Shown here piece after piece: positions 23,915-35,099 of a DNA stretch of 64,000 nucleotides. Position numbers and translations under genes: made by a program. Origin of the DNA: Dactylellina haptotyla. Lineage: Eukaryota > Ascomycota > Orbiliomycetes > Orbiliales > Orbiliaceae. Under the pieces are notes generated by a model that worked only from the letters and a program-made list of their open reading frames with translations, ran no database searches and was not told the origin of the DNA. The stretch covers positions 2,108,001 to 2,172,000 of the forward strand of contig CM062381.1 of assembly GCA_031310005.1 (NCBI GenBank), given 5' to 3'. The first letter of the stretch is position 1; the number at the start of each line of letters is the position of its first letter.

Positions 23915-25889
23915 ATGGAGGGCGTGGTGGCTGCAGCTGAGGCCCCATCGAGACCTTCTCTCCGCCTTCCTTCCCTACCAGCGCTCGCCCCAACCTCTCT
24001 GCCCAAACATCTCCGTCACCCTTCCTTACCACCTCCTTCTGGTCCATTGCCAAGGCCTCCCTCCGTCCTAGAAAACGAAGAAATTGGTGCAAGGTTGTCC
24101 GCATCATCCCCTCCAGCTACCGGCAGCATTCGTTCGAAGCTCACTGCTTTTCCTTTCCCTACAATTCCTGAAACGAGTGCTTCCCCCGTGCTTGCTGCAC
24201 AGTTTAACCAAGTCGTAAACGAAGCAGTGCGTGATAGACCCTCTCCGCTAAATGTGCCTACTCCCAGGACCTCAACGTCAACTCAGCTGAGTCCTTTACA
24301 ATATGCAGCCAATGGAAGCACCCCGGCATCTCTCGGTCGTCAACCTTCTGCTCATACACAAGCATCTTCCGATGCGCTCGGAGAGAACTCCAGACCCTCT
24401 GTCCAACATGATGCGACTATCTTACCCCATCCGATCCAGTACAGTGTGCTATCTAGCCATCAGAGTACCAACGAGTCAAGATACTCAGACGCCAGTATAT
24501 CTCTCTCTCAAAGTAATACTGCGCCAAGGCCTGTTCTGATGGACTTATTCCGGCCATCCAGTGCTCAGAGATTTGCACCTCTGGAGCAACAATCAGATAC
24601 GCCTTTCCGCATTGACTGGGGCCGCGCCGCATCTACAATTTCATCTGAATATGCAGATGATGATACCGGTTCCACAAGCAGAATATCTCGACTGAGTTAT
24701 ATAAGCATTGGGGCTGCATTCGTTTTATCCGGTGATGGTGATGGGTCCCAAAGAAATAGCACCAATTCCTATAGGGTAGAAAATATCCTGTCAGATTTCG
24801 ACGGTGCTCCAGGAATGAGCCACTTACATGGTATCACAAAAGGCATGGATTACTCACAAGATAATCAAATTGCAGGCACGCTGGGTAATTATATGGGCTC
24901 TGCCGTCCGAATCCACCCAGCAGATAACCGCTTTGAACAGTACGTCCTCGCGCCAAAGCCCCCCATCCAGCTACGCACTAACGGCCTGCCATTTTATGGC
25001 TTCCTCATCTAGTACTTATCGCGTCAGACGCGCTAGCGAGGCCGAAGAGCCTATATATGTACCAATATATACATTTGAGCCGCCGGGGAACTTCCCAGAT
25101 AGGTCTCGACTAACGGCTCCGAAGACGGCTCCAAGATTTTTGAATCACACTCCTAGGAACTTTTCGTTACCTGGGAGAGCTGTAGGAAGTTCTATCCCCC
25201 GATCTAGTAGTGATAGCGCCGAAATGTTACTTGGGGACAACAGTAAACATGACGGGACGAGTGTTGGAATCTCAGTACCATCCGCCGCCTATAGTACCCG
25301 AACCAGAACTCGACAATCTTTGGGTATATCTCTATCAAAACTTTCGTCTATTGCGACATTAGATTCCTTGAGCCTCAAAGATAGAATCAAGAGTCCTAGA
25401 GATACAAATACCCCGCGATATGATTTGTCTTCTCGAAAAGAAACGGCTCGTCAACGCTTCGAACGGGAATACAGCCACTACTTTCACGATCTTGATCGTC
25501 TTGAAAAGTCCCAACAACCGAATTATCTTGTTGCATCTGAAATTCAAACTCCCAGTTTAAGGCATTCGCTTGCTACTAGTTACGGAGTTCCAGCGCTGAG
25601 CCGTCCCGAGGACGCTTATGTAGGAAATAATATTCACCCAGATCGCTGGCCAGATCGGTACAAACGACAAAAGCGCATCGGAAGATCATTATTATGCGTT
25701 TGTCTCTTTATGCCTCCATTGTGGTTGATAATGGCGGCCGGGTTACTCGACTATCTCGTAATTGAGCTGACAGATGGAGAGATTTGGAGCGTTGGCCGAC
25801 CTGAAAAGGTCATGGCTGCATGGCTTGGCGGTGTATTCTGCTGCACGCTAATTGTCGCGATCATCACAGCCGGTATCGTGGCCCTCTGA
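23915..25889 (+). CDS. Ser-rich protein with two C-terminal membrane segments, unknown function
   Basis: Two exons, 23915-24939 and 25013-25889, about 633 residues. The intron has a GTACGT donor, a CACTAAC branch site and a CTAG acceptor, and joins two long frames in phase. The first 550 residues are Ser/Pro/Thr-rich and largely disordered, with a Pro-rich start (LPSLPALAPTSLPKHLRHPS). A more ordered stretch near residue 480-515 reads RQRFEREYSHYFHDLDRLEK. The C-terminus has two hydrophobic segments, LLCVCLFMPPLWLIMAAGLL and LGGVFCCTLIVAIITAGIVAL, separated by a short polar loop, a hairpin-like anchor. The long cytosolic Ser-rich tail would be a likely phosphorylation target. I recognise no family. 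Conserved Pezizomycotina hypothetical proteins with this layout exist, but I cannot name one. Confidence 0.72.
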
Positions 25890-27099
25890 CTTGACCAAGT
25901 TATCTTCTCGTCGATGATTTACACTTCCCACAATCCTAGAGACGATACCATGGCTATCAATACCTTTTAGTGTTTCTTGATTTTTCTATTGTACTTTACC
26001 CTTCGGCGTGCTACCATCTAATCATCTTTCTTTGGCGTTTTTGGTCGTCTCGTTCCACTCGTTCACTCACTCATACATCTTTTCTTTCAATCAACCATGT
26101 TTCGTTATTATTTTAATTCTTCTCGTTTATCACTCATAGCGATTGGTTTGGGGGATATCTACCTAGCAGGCGTTATCCAATAGTTCAGATATGATTTTTA
26201 AAACATGGCTTGGGAGAGGGTCTCTTCTATTCGGCGGTCGGGTACTTGGTTGGCATATTTCATGGGATAGACTGGGTGGTGCTAATGAAAATATTTACAA
26301 TAGCTCTAGAATTAGAAAATGGTAGAATACAGGAAAATCAAAGAGGGCAGAAGAGAAGGAATAACAGATACAAACAGGACCAGTCATCAGCGAAGTAAAT
26401 TCGTCTCATTCGCACACACCTATTTGGTTGCAACAGGGTTCAGCCGCTAGCGTTTAAACTCGAGAATAGAGAACAAATATATCCTAAGATATCAATATCC
26501 GCGCTGTTTTCATAGTGTATGGAGCCCAATATAGATGACATGAACGTTATCGTGCACCAAAGGAAATATAAAAGTATACCCTGCGCTATATCCTTATATC
26601 TCCCGTGGAAACTTGGAGTGTGAAATAGATATTCGGAAACCTCTTGTTAACACCATTTTATCTCAGGAATTTAAACAAGGCGCTAAAAGAAAATAGAAAG
26701 AAAACAACCAAAAAAAACAGGACCTAAAATACAACCTTACATATAGTTTAATTTAACCAGTGATAAACACAGTATCCATATATTCGCCGCTACTCCAAGG
26801 GATATATACGATATAAGTAACACAAAGCAAACTCGAATAAACTGATCAATCCTTGTTAGATTTTGAATTTGACGCCTCCTAGAAAAATGCACGCCAATTG
26901 CGACAGAAACCGTCCATGGTAAAAGACGAACAACCTAAAATGGGCGGGTAAAAGCTGGTATGGCAGGGGAGATGAAAGATATTTGGGGGGTGGTATCGGT
27001 TTGCGAAATGAAGTTATCTCTTCTTGTATTTCTTTTTGTTATCATGGTATTAGCTTACTTCTTTCTGTAAATGCAAATATGATAACAGCTTACGTCTCT
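25890..27099. other. Intergenic, convergent 3' flanks
   Basis: Lies between the 3' ends of the membrane-protein gene (+) and ATG2 (-). T-rich just after 25890, then AT-rich with many stops. It includes 27014-27031, which on the minus strand encodes a KYKKR-stop tail not in frame with ATG2 as read. Confidence 0.5.
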
Positions 27100-28162
27100 A
27101 AGTTTCTCTCTCTTCTCTTTATCTATCGTGTTATCTATTCCATGTAAGGTTTTATGAACGGCTTCCGTTACGCCAATCATGGGTCTGATAACAGCTGTTG
27201 GGGCGGCACGGAAAACGGCAGCCGCAGCACTCTAATATATCGCGAGTCAGGTCAGCGAATATGTCGTTTGTAGGTGAATCTTGCAAATTTAACTACCTTG
27301 GCGCTACCGCCTTGTGCGGCCTCGGAGGGAACCCTCATGATAGCCTCTTTAGCCTCATTTAGATTTCTTGTCAACCCTTGCTTTGCTTGAACCAATCCAC
27401 GATAGACTCCGAGAGGTTGATCAGCGTACGGGCTGAAAACGGCAGCATTACTGCCCTCTCCCTCTTCATCACCAGATTCTACTTCCCGATGAGGATGAGA
27501 GTGCCGTGTCTGTGACGTTTCTCCTACCAGAAATTCCTCCGTCCTTTCTAAAAATGTCTGGGTACCTATAGCCAATTTCGCCCCTAGCCGAGCAACTTCG
27601 GACCCACTAGTCTTAACGAAATGCTGGGTACCTTTCTTAATGCTCCTCACTAACCTACCGTCTTTACGGTATTCAATTATCGGCACTTTAACTAGGTCTC
27701 TAACTCCTGTGCCAATGTTAACAAGTGATCTAAGGGGCGCGACACCAGCTAGAACACCACCCAGTTGGTTCTGCTTGATATCTGGCATCCATATATTGTT
27801 GAGATCCTTTCCAAGCCTCTCGAACCCAGACACACCGTTCAAAGCTACATGTCTGAGTTCCATATCAGCTTCTTCAAGAATAAAGAAATTCATGAATTCG
27901 GTTGTCCTCCCAGATCTCAGGCCGGCATAATCGACTCTCTTGGGTTTAAAATCCAGTTTTACTCGTACGGTATCGATTTCGCAACGTTGTATAAATGGCT
28001 CTTCTACCTTCGTTCCCGGTTTCAAGGTATCAGGATCTTTGAATTCGAAAAATCTGGTCAAGAATTCAAGCGCATCTTGATCCACGTACAACCGAAGAGG
28101 CAGTAATTTGACCTTTTAGAGGGGTAGAGAAAAGCAGATAATTTAGTATTAGAGGTAAACGA

Positions 28163-28205
<43 letters not shown>

Positions 28206-31200
28206 ATTTACCTTGATTGACAATTCTGTTGCAGCAAGATCTGGGATTGGGCGCAGGGTGTCGATATGAAGATGAGCCATAGGTAATCCCCGCTCACGAA
28301 CACCAGCTTCACGCATATAGGTTAAAAACATCCTCCAAGTCGACGTTTTAACATTTTCCGTGACTTGCAGGTCGTTTATCCTGATATCAACAGAACTTTG
28401 GACTTCCGATTTATCAGGCGCAAATATCGTAAAATCTACGTCAACCCCTTTAAGTTCAAATTGCATAGCGTTCCGTTGCGATCGCCGATACTTTTGATCA
28501 CGCTTTCTGGCGTTTGATTTTCGAAATCCTGGAGGTTGGGAATCTAGTGTAGTAATAGTGGGTGCATAACTACCAGTTTCGCTCTGTAGATCATCATCTC
28601 CTCTGATCTGGTTTTGGATATCTCTAGACAGATCCTTCGGGTCTCGATGTAGCGGTAGTGTGATATATATCGAATTAAACAGAACATCGTATGTTGCACT
28701 TTCTTCGTCTTCGTCTAGTTCCTCTAGAATCCCTTGAGCCTCTATGTGCCTTCGTCGCTTGGAGGCACGCTCCTCAACATTTTTGATGGCTTTAGAAATT
28801 GTATTTCTGGTTTTGTGCCAATCGTAGCCGTCATGGAGATTCCAAATGAGCTGGGTGTTCCGAACACTAACTTTGAGCGCTACTCTTCGGGTTCTAAATA
28901 ATATGAGAATCAGGTAAATAGAAAGGATAGGCTCAAGGCTTACATGATTTTTTCTTCTTTCTTTTTGGAAGTCTTGGAAGCAGCCTGGAAATAACCATCG
29001 TCGAAGGTCAATGGTTCTTCAGCAACAACGTAGACCTGTTCGTGGAAGCTATTCATGGTTTGAGGGGAACGTAAACTCGTTCCAACAGCTGGTAGCGGCA
29101 AAGCCGAAGAAGGATAGTAGCTTTCAATAAGTTGACTGTTAAATGGGATCTCATCTTCGATGAGATCTTCCGGTATCTCTTCCAGCGATTGTAAATCTCG
29201 AGGTTGGTCGCCAATGAAAGCGTTGTCCATTGGCACGAACGCATTTTCATCTAGGTTCGCAAAAACGTCAACTGGCATTATTTGAGTCAAATATTTGATT
29301 TCTTCGCTCTCAGGCAGAGGAGGCTTCATGCCATTTAAAACTCCGATTATCGTTTGCGTAGAATCTGCACAGCTCTCGATCACGATAAAGACGTCTTCAA
29401 CACCAACGGACATTGTGTTTTCTCGATCATTCCCGTGCTCCTCTAACTTTAGAGACGCCTTGGCAGAGCTCAACGTAAGTATGGAAACGTAGCCTTGAGA
29501 TGTATATCGAATTAAATCCTCCTTAAGTTCGTATTTCTGTTTCTTGGTTTCAGATGCCGGTTTTGATGGGTTGGTAAGGTTGTTTCGGTCATCGATCACC
29601 ACCAAGTTGGCTTTGTGAAGGATCAGACTTGCTAAGAATGGCTGCTGACTAGAAAGTTCACAAACAAAAGAGCCGTCTTGAACCAAGAACAATGCCTTTG
29701 CCTCACTGTTCAGAGGGTTCAAACCTATGGAAAGACCGACTAACCCGATATTAAGCCGCAAGGGTTGTATAATTGGTGGGCCGTCTGTTTTCTTAGAAGA
29801 AACCTCTTTACGGTGTTTGGCTATCTCCTTCTCCGCAAGATTTGCAATTGAATTTACCATATTCGTTGCGACCACGTCGGTAGTATCCTTTTCGGTAAGC
29901 GAAAGGAGGGATATCATGGATTCGACGTGATATTCGAACCTCGTGTTCCAGATCTTGATTTTAATTTCTGGCTCAAGTTCGTCACCAATCATCCGGATTT
30001 TCACCATTGGACGATTCTTATCTTTATCGTTGACTGCTGCAAAAGATCGCGGTAATGATTCTCCAACCCATTCTTCATCAAGGCCGCTATCTTCTCTTAT
30101 TAGCGAAACCTGCTTGATGCCTAGTGCTAATAGACTTGGCGCTGCTACATGGCATATATCTAGTGCCTTAAGTTTCGCTGTAAACATTTGAAGTTCATTT
30201 CCAGCAAAAACTTCGAACGAAACACTTTGCACTGATATTAGTGTTAACATGCCAGGTCGCTCATCTTGAGGAATGTATTTTGCAACAGTTGCCATTTTGG
30301 CTAATTCCTCGGCAACTGCCGCAAAGCGCGAGACATCGTGCAGATTTCCCATTTTTCCATTGGAATTTCCTATATCCACCCGCACCACAGATCCTCGACG
30401 GCGTTGTCGAAGTAGAACGTCGATCATCAGGTCGTCTTCTTCGTTAAACCCATCTGTGGATGGCGTGATCATGGTCAGAAGTCGTTCTAGATCCTCCTCA
30501 GTGGGTGTGTCATCGAAGCTTATGCTGATAGAACTAAAGGCAAGCAAGGTTGAGTTTGATCCAGTAGTATCCGAGGCAGTAACGTCTGGCCCAAATATAG
30601 CAAGCTGAGGAATCCTGACTGATAATCCACTTGAAGGGTTTGGTGCAATTTTGATAGGAGATGTAGAGAGACCAATGCCGCCAACTAAATCTGAAACGAA
30701 AAGTTCGAAAGTGATTCCGGCGACGTCTACAGTAAATGTGGTCTGTTTTTCAATAGGTGCATTTTCCAAAGATTCTGCGCGGCGAGTTTCTGTCATTCGA
30801 ACTACGGCAGGTTGTTCTTTAAGTGAGAGGTTAGAACTGGCCGCGACATTAAGCATACTCTCTAACCCGCCAAAATGGGGAAACATGTCTTCGAGATCCC
30901 GGATCGGGAAATAGAAATTGATAGGGACGCTCTTGACTTGAATCCGTCTTGTCTCTTCGTTTTCCGTAATGCGAATAACGAGAACTGAGTTCATGGCTTT
31001 AGTCTTTTCGGATCGCACATTCTCAGCCTCCTGGTTTCGTATAAATCTAATAATTTCGTGGTGTCCAATTCGAACGAAACACCCTTGAAGAACAATTTCG
31101 ATGAATGATTCCGAAATTTCTCCTTCGGCGTCCAATCGAATGGTTTTTTTGAAGGTTGTTCGATTCATAGAGATTTTTAGAATAGCTAAGGGGGTTTCAC

Positions 31201-34200
31201 CCTGCGGAGTATTGGTGGGGATTGGCTTGGATGGGTCCGGAAGCCCCGAGCCCGGCTCGGTTGGCCAACTAATACCAGGTATTTTGTCCACCAATGTGAT
31301 GTTCAAGGACGCCAACGATATGTTAAGGTTAGGGTCACTTTGCCTTGTTCCTTCTTTTGGTGTGGTGGTAACTCGTCCTGGTACAGTGACGTTACTACGT
31401 TCGAAGACTTCCATTGTTTTATTAACAATAGCGGTAATTTTCGTTCCAATGGCAAAGTCAATAGATATCTCAACACCTCCTATCTCTATTTCAGCTCGCG
31501 TTGTTGATTTAATAGTAGATGGGCTTTTTTGCGGTCGCTGTTGTAGGGATTCTAGTGACTTTTTATCACCTGTTTGAAATGAAACGTTCGGTTTCTGCTT
31601 CTGTCGACCAGCTTCCGAAGACTCGGTGGGTTCGCTCGTTTTCTTTCGGCGGGGTCTATTAGCTGCATAGACAGAGAAAGCGCCAGGTACAGCCTGGTAT
31701 ATGCTCTCGGACATATTTTCCGTGTAAGACATTATGGTCTCCTCGGGGGCTGGTATAGAACCGCTGGACACGGTAGCAAGTCCGGGTAAAAATATGTCAA
31801 CATAATCAATATGGAGCAGATCCTTTCTTAAAATAGTCGCAGGTACTTTGGAGCAAACTGGACTGCCAGGTTTTACTCGCTCATCACCCTCGTTGTCTTC
31901 TTCGTTTAAGACCGGAAGGGAGGTACTGAATGGCTGGGGACCACCCAAAGCAGACATATATAAACTTCCAGCTTCTTCGTGGGTGAATATCATGCTTTCT
32001 GCCAATACCGACTCCGAGTCTTCAGATCCTGATTCTTCCGTAAGTGAGCGAATTGGGGGTTTGACTTCGGGACGGTGGGGTGTTGTCGTGTCCCGTGAAA
32101 TATTCTCCAGTGGCAGGGTCTCGTTGTAGAGTATTTCTGCTATGTCTCTGGAAATCTTTTGGCGGTCCGTATAAACTGACTGAAGATTTATCGGCTGTTG
32201 AGAGGTGAAGGCTGCAATGGCTTCAGTGTCATTGCCCTCTAAATTCGAGTCAAGTTTAAGGGAGTGCTGGGGCGCAGCGTTGACGGACTGCTCAAGTGGA
32301 CTAGGAGACCTTTGGATGTTCACGGGTTCCGGTATAGGAGCATCCGAAATAAAGCTAGGTATGTCATCCGCTTCGCTGGGTGGATAACTTTCGTATATGC
32401 TGTCAACGTCCGAAACATCCCTCTCATTTTCGGTGTATACTATTTGTGTGTCCATTTGCTGCCTGGAGGTATCTATGGCCGAAACTCTGTCACTATATTC
32501 GCTGCTTATCGGCTGGTGCTCACCATGCGACATGGAAGAGACGTTCGATGTGATAGATTGCGACAGGTACAGTAAATCAGGATTTGAGTACTCGCTCTGG
32601 TCGTCAAGAGGTTCGCGATGGTAAGTATATTCATCGGAATCAGTCGACTGAGTGTTATTAATAGCTTCAAGATTCGAAAGTGTTTGCGATATGGACACGA
32701 GAGGAGCAGGTCGGGGGATAGGTTCCGCAATTTGTGGCTCAGAGGTACAGGAGTTAGAACAAGGTTCCCGATGTTGTGAAATATCCGATTCAGCCATCGA
32801 CCTTTTCTTGGTCCGAGCAGGGAGATTTATGACACCTAGGAATTTAGTGTTCGGCTCTTGGAATAGATCAAATTGCCGAGGTTCATTTTTGAGGCTATCA
32901 CTGTCCGAGATATCACCAAGCGTGCTGGCTTGTTCGGATCTGTAAAGATGCGCTTGTATCTCGGTGTGATAAGGCGTGTTAAATGCAGGTTCATCTTCTA
33001 GTAAGTTGAGGTGGGTGTCAGAATGTGATAGATCGCGTTCACTCTCTGGGTGTAAAAAACTCTGGGATAACAGCTCCGAGCCGATTTCTTCAGACAGTAT
33101 GGACCCGTGAAAGGATGAATTCCTCGACAACGAAGATCTTTCGGATGCTGGTGGTGATATTGAGGGTGAGGGTGGTACTAGCGGAGCCTGATATGGTTCT
33201 TGCATTCGCGCAAAAAATTGGCCATCAGGCAAGGGGCTCGTAATTGCGTGTGAACGGTGGTCAGATAAAGCTGATGTTGTTTTAGAAGTCTCAGGAAATA
33301 CTTGAGAGGATCTCGGGCTATCTTTCTTCCCGTTTCGTGCTAACAAAGGACTGGTGAATGGCAATACCGTACTACTAGATGCAACGGTGTCCGTATCCTC
33401 CATGCTAGCAAATCGATAAGGTATTGGGTCTTCAAGAAAGTCAGGTGGTCCTAACAAAGAAATGCTAATTCCATCGAGTCTTAGGGCACGCATTCCAGTT
33501 TTGGTGAGCCGAGGCCGAGAAGAAGAAGATTTCTCACGATCATCGACGAGGTTAACGCCTTCTATCTCGATTGAGGCGATGTCGAAGTGGACACTGATTC
33601 GATCTAATTCGGTGCTAAGAGCGCTATCGGAAGAGACGGTTGGATATGGAAGCCTCACTCTCAGAGATATATCTTTAATATCTATCTCCACCCTATCAAC
33701 AAGCCTTTGAAAAAAGGAAGGGACGAAGTTCCAAAAGTTGAGAGGTGTCCCGAGCCCTGCATCATCAAAAAATTCATCGGATTCGTCGAAGTCGCTGTCA
33801 AGAACGGATCCATCGTCATCCGCGGAACCAGGTTGATATTGTAAGGCAGCGTCCACCTCTTCCGCCTCAGATGGCCGTTCATGAAAAAAGGATGATGTCA
33901 AGTCCATTACGGAAGGAAACCTGAACCGTTCCCTAAGCTCACCATCATAATCGAGAGGGCTCAAAGAAGACTCTGGGACCCTGGACTCAGTATCTGTAGG
34001 GCCGAGTATCTCAATGTCGATAAGTATGGTGGAAACCGTAACTTTAACGGGTGTTTTGTGAAAGTCGGTGGGTATTCGAATACGTAAAAGAGAGATCTTA
34101 GCATCAGTTATGCGGACGCTAGGTGGCAGGTTTCCAACGGAGGTGAGTTTCTATGAAATTTAGAGTAAGTCGGGGAGCCAGCTATCAAGACAAAGAATAG

Positions 34201-34385
34201 CAATATGGATAAACCCGTACCTCTACATTCAAACCGATATTTTTCATCTCCAGCTCATTTTTCAACCCCAACGAAAGGTTAAAGTCCCGTTCTACATCAT
34301 AGGTTGAGTGGTCCAAAAAATCTAGTTTCGATAAGGCGTATCGAAATAACTTTAGTTGGACTGCGCGGGGTATATATCCGAGCAT
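27100..34385 (-). CDS. ATG2: Autophagy-related protein 2 (lipid-transfer protein)
   Basis: Five exons: 34385-34221, 34150-28944, 28893-28212, 28112-27297 and 27231-27100, about 2333 residues. The chorein-like N-terminus starts [20 protein letters not shown]. Exon 2 is a 5.2-kb block with acidic/Ser-rich disordered insertions. Exon 4 carries the conserved C-terminal autophagy domain: [50 protein letters not shown] and [14 protein letters not shown]. Exon 5 ends with [17 protein letters not shown]. Atg2 bridges the ER and phagophore with Atg9 and Atg18 and channels phospholipids during autophagosome growth. Intron 3 contains a (TC)19 microsatellite. The last codons read ..KEKRET then TAG. A GTAAGC donor and a KYKKR exon downstream are off by one frame, so the true C-terminus may be longer or the gene may carry a small indel. 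N-terminal divergence from Aspergillus is notable. Confidence 0.93.
28165..28202. repeat. (GA)19 microsatellite inside ATG2 intron 3
   Basis: Nineteen uninterrupted GA units on the plus strand. On the ATG2 sense strand this is a (TC)19 polypyrimidine run starting eight bases after the donor GT (28211-28210). Confidence 0.95.
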
Positions 34386-35099
34386 GATGCCGCTGGGAAG
34401 GGATGGTTCTGGAGAAACCCGTGTTTGAATACGCTGTGGTCATCAATGCAAAGTCCGACTATCGAGGGTCCAGGAGCAGAGGATCGAAGCTAGCAGGGAG
34501 GGACAAAGAGTTCCGAGGCAAAAAGAGAAGAGCTGGTGGGAGAAGCCCAGTAGGAGAGGGAATATCTCGTAGGAGGGAGCGAGAGATAGCCCAGGTTTCG
34601 GGGAATAAGCTCAAGATTAAGATAGCTCCGGTGGGTTAGGAAGCAGATTCTCGTAAGAGAAAATTTTAAATTCAGATATCCTTGGTGCTAGAAAGATGTT
34701 GCATAACGATATGCGAAACTCTGAGAGTCATAGAGTCTAGGGTAGCTTGTGGCTAATGGAGCTGGTTCAAAACAGGCGAACAAATGTCAAAAACTCGTAA
34801 TGATGCGGAGCGAGGATGGTGGGAGCTTCTCGGTAGGTAGGCGGACAAGCTCCAGGCAGTTATCTATTCTAATGATGGCACCGTTGGTTCTAGTAGCGAG
34901 CTACGATAGCGGTGGTGGTCGTGGGTGGATGATGATGCAGCGGCATGATCAGATATGCTGGCAGGCACATGTGCACCTAGCTACACCAGCCACCGGTGCG
35001 CTGACTAAGCTGCGCTAGCCGCAATTGACCTTTCTCTACAAACGCGACACAGCAGATAAACGCGACAGACCACCAGCGAAAACACACACATCGCCAAAC
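34386..35099. promoter_or_regulatory. Divergent promoter region, ATG2 and Nup85-like gene
   Basis: About 710 bp between start codons pointing outward. Purine-rich at 34440-34610, GC-richer near 34880-35010. No confident core promoter element was identified. Confidence 0.5.
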
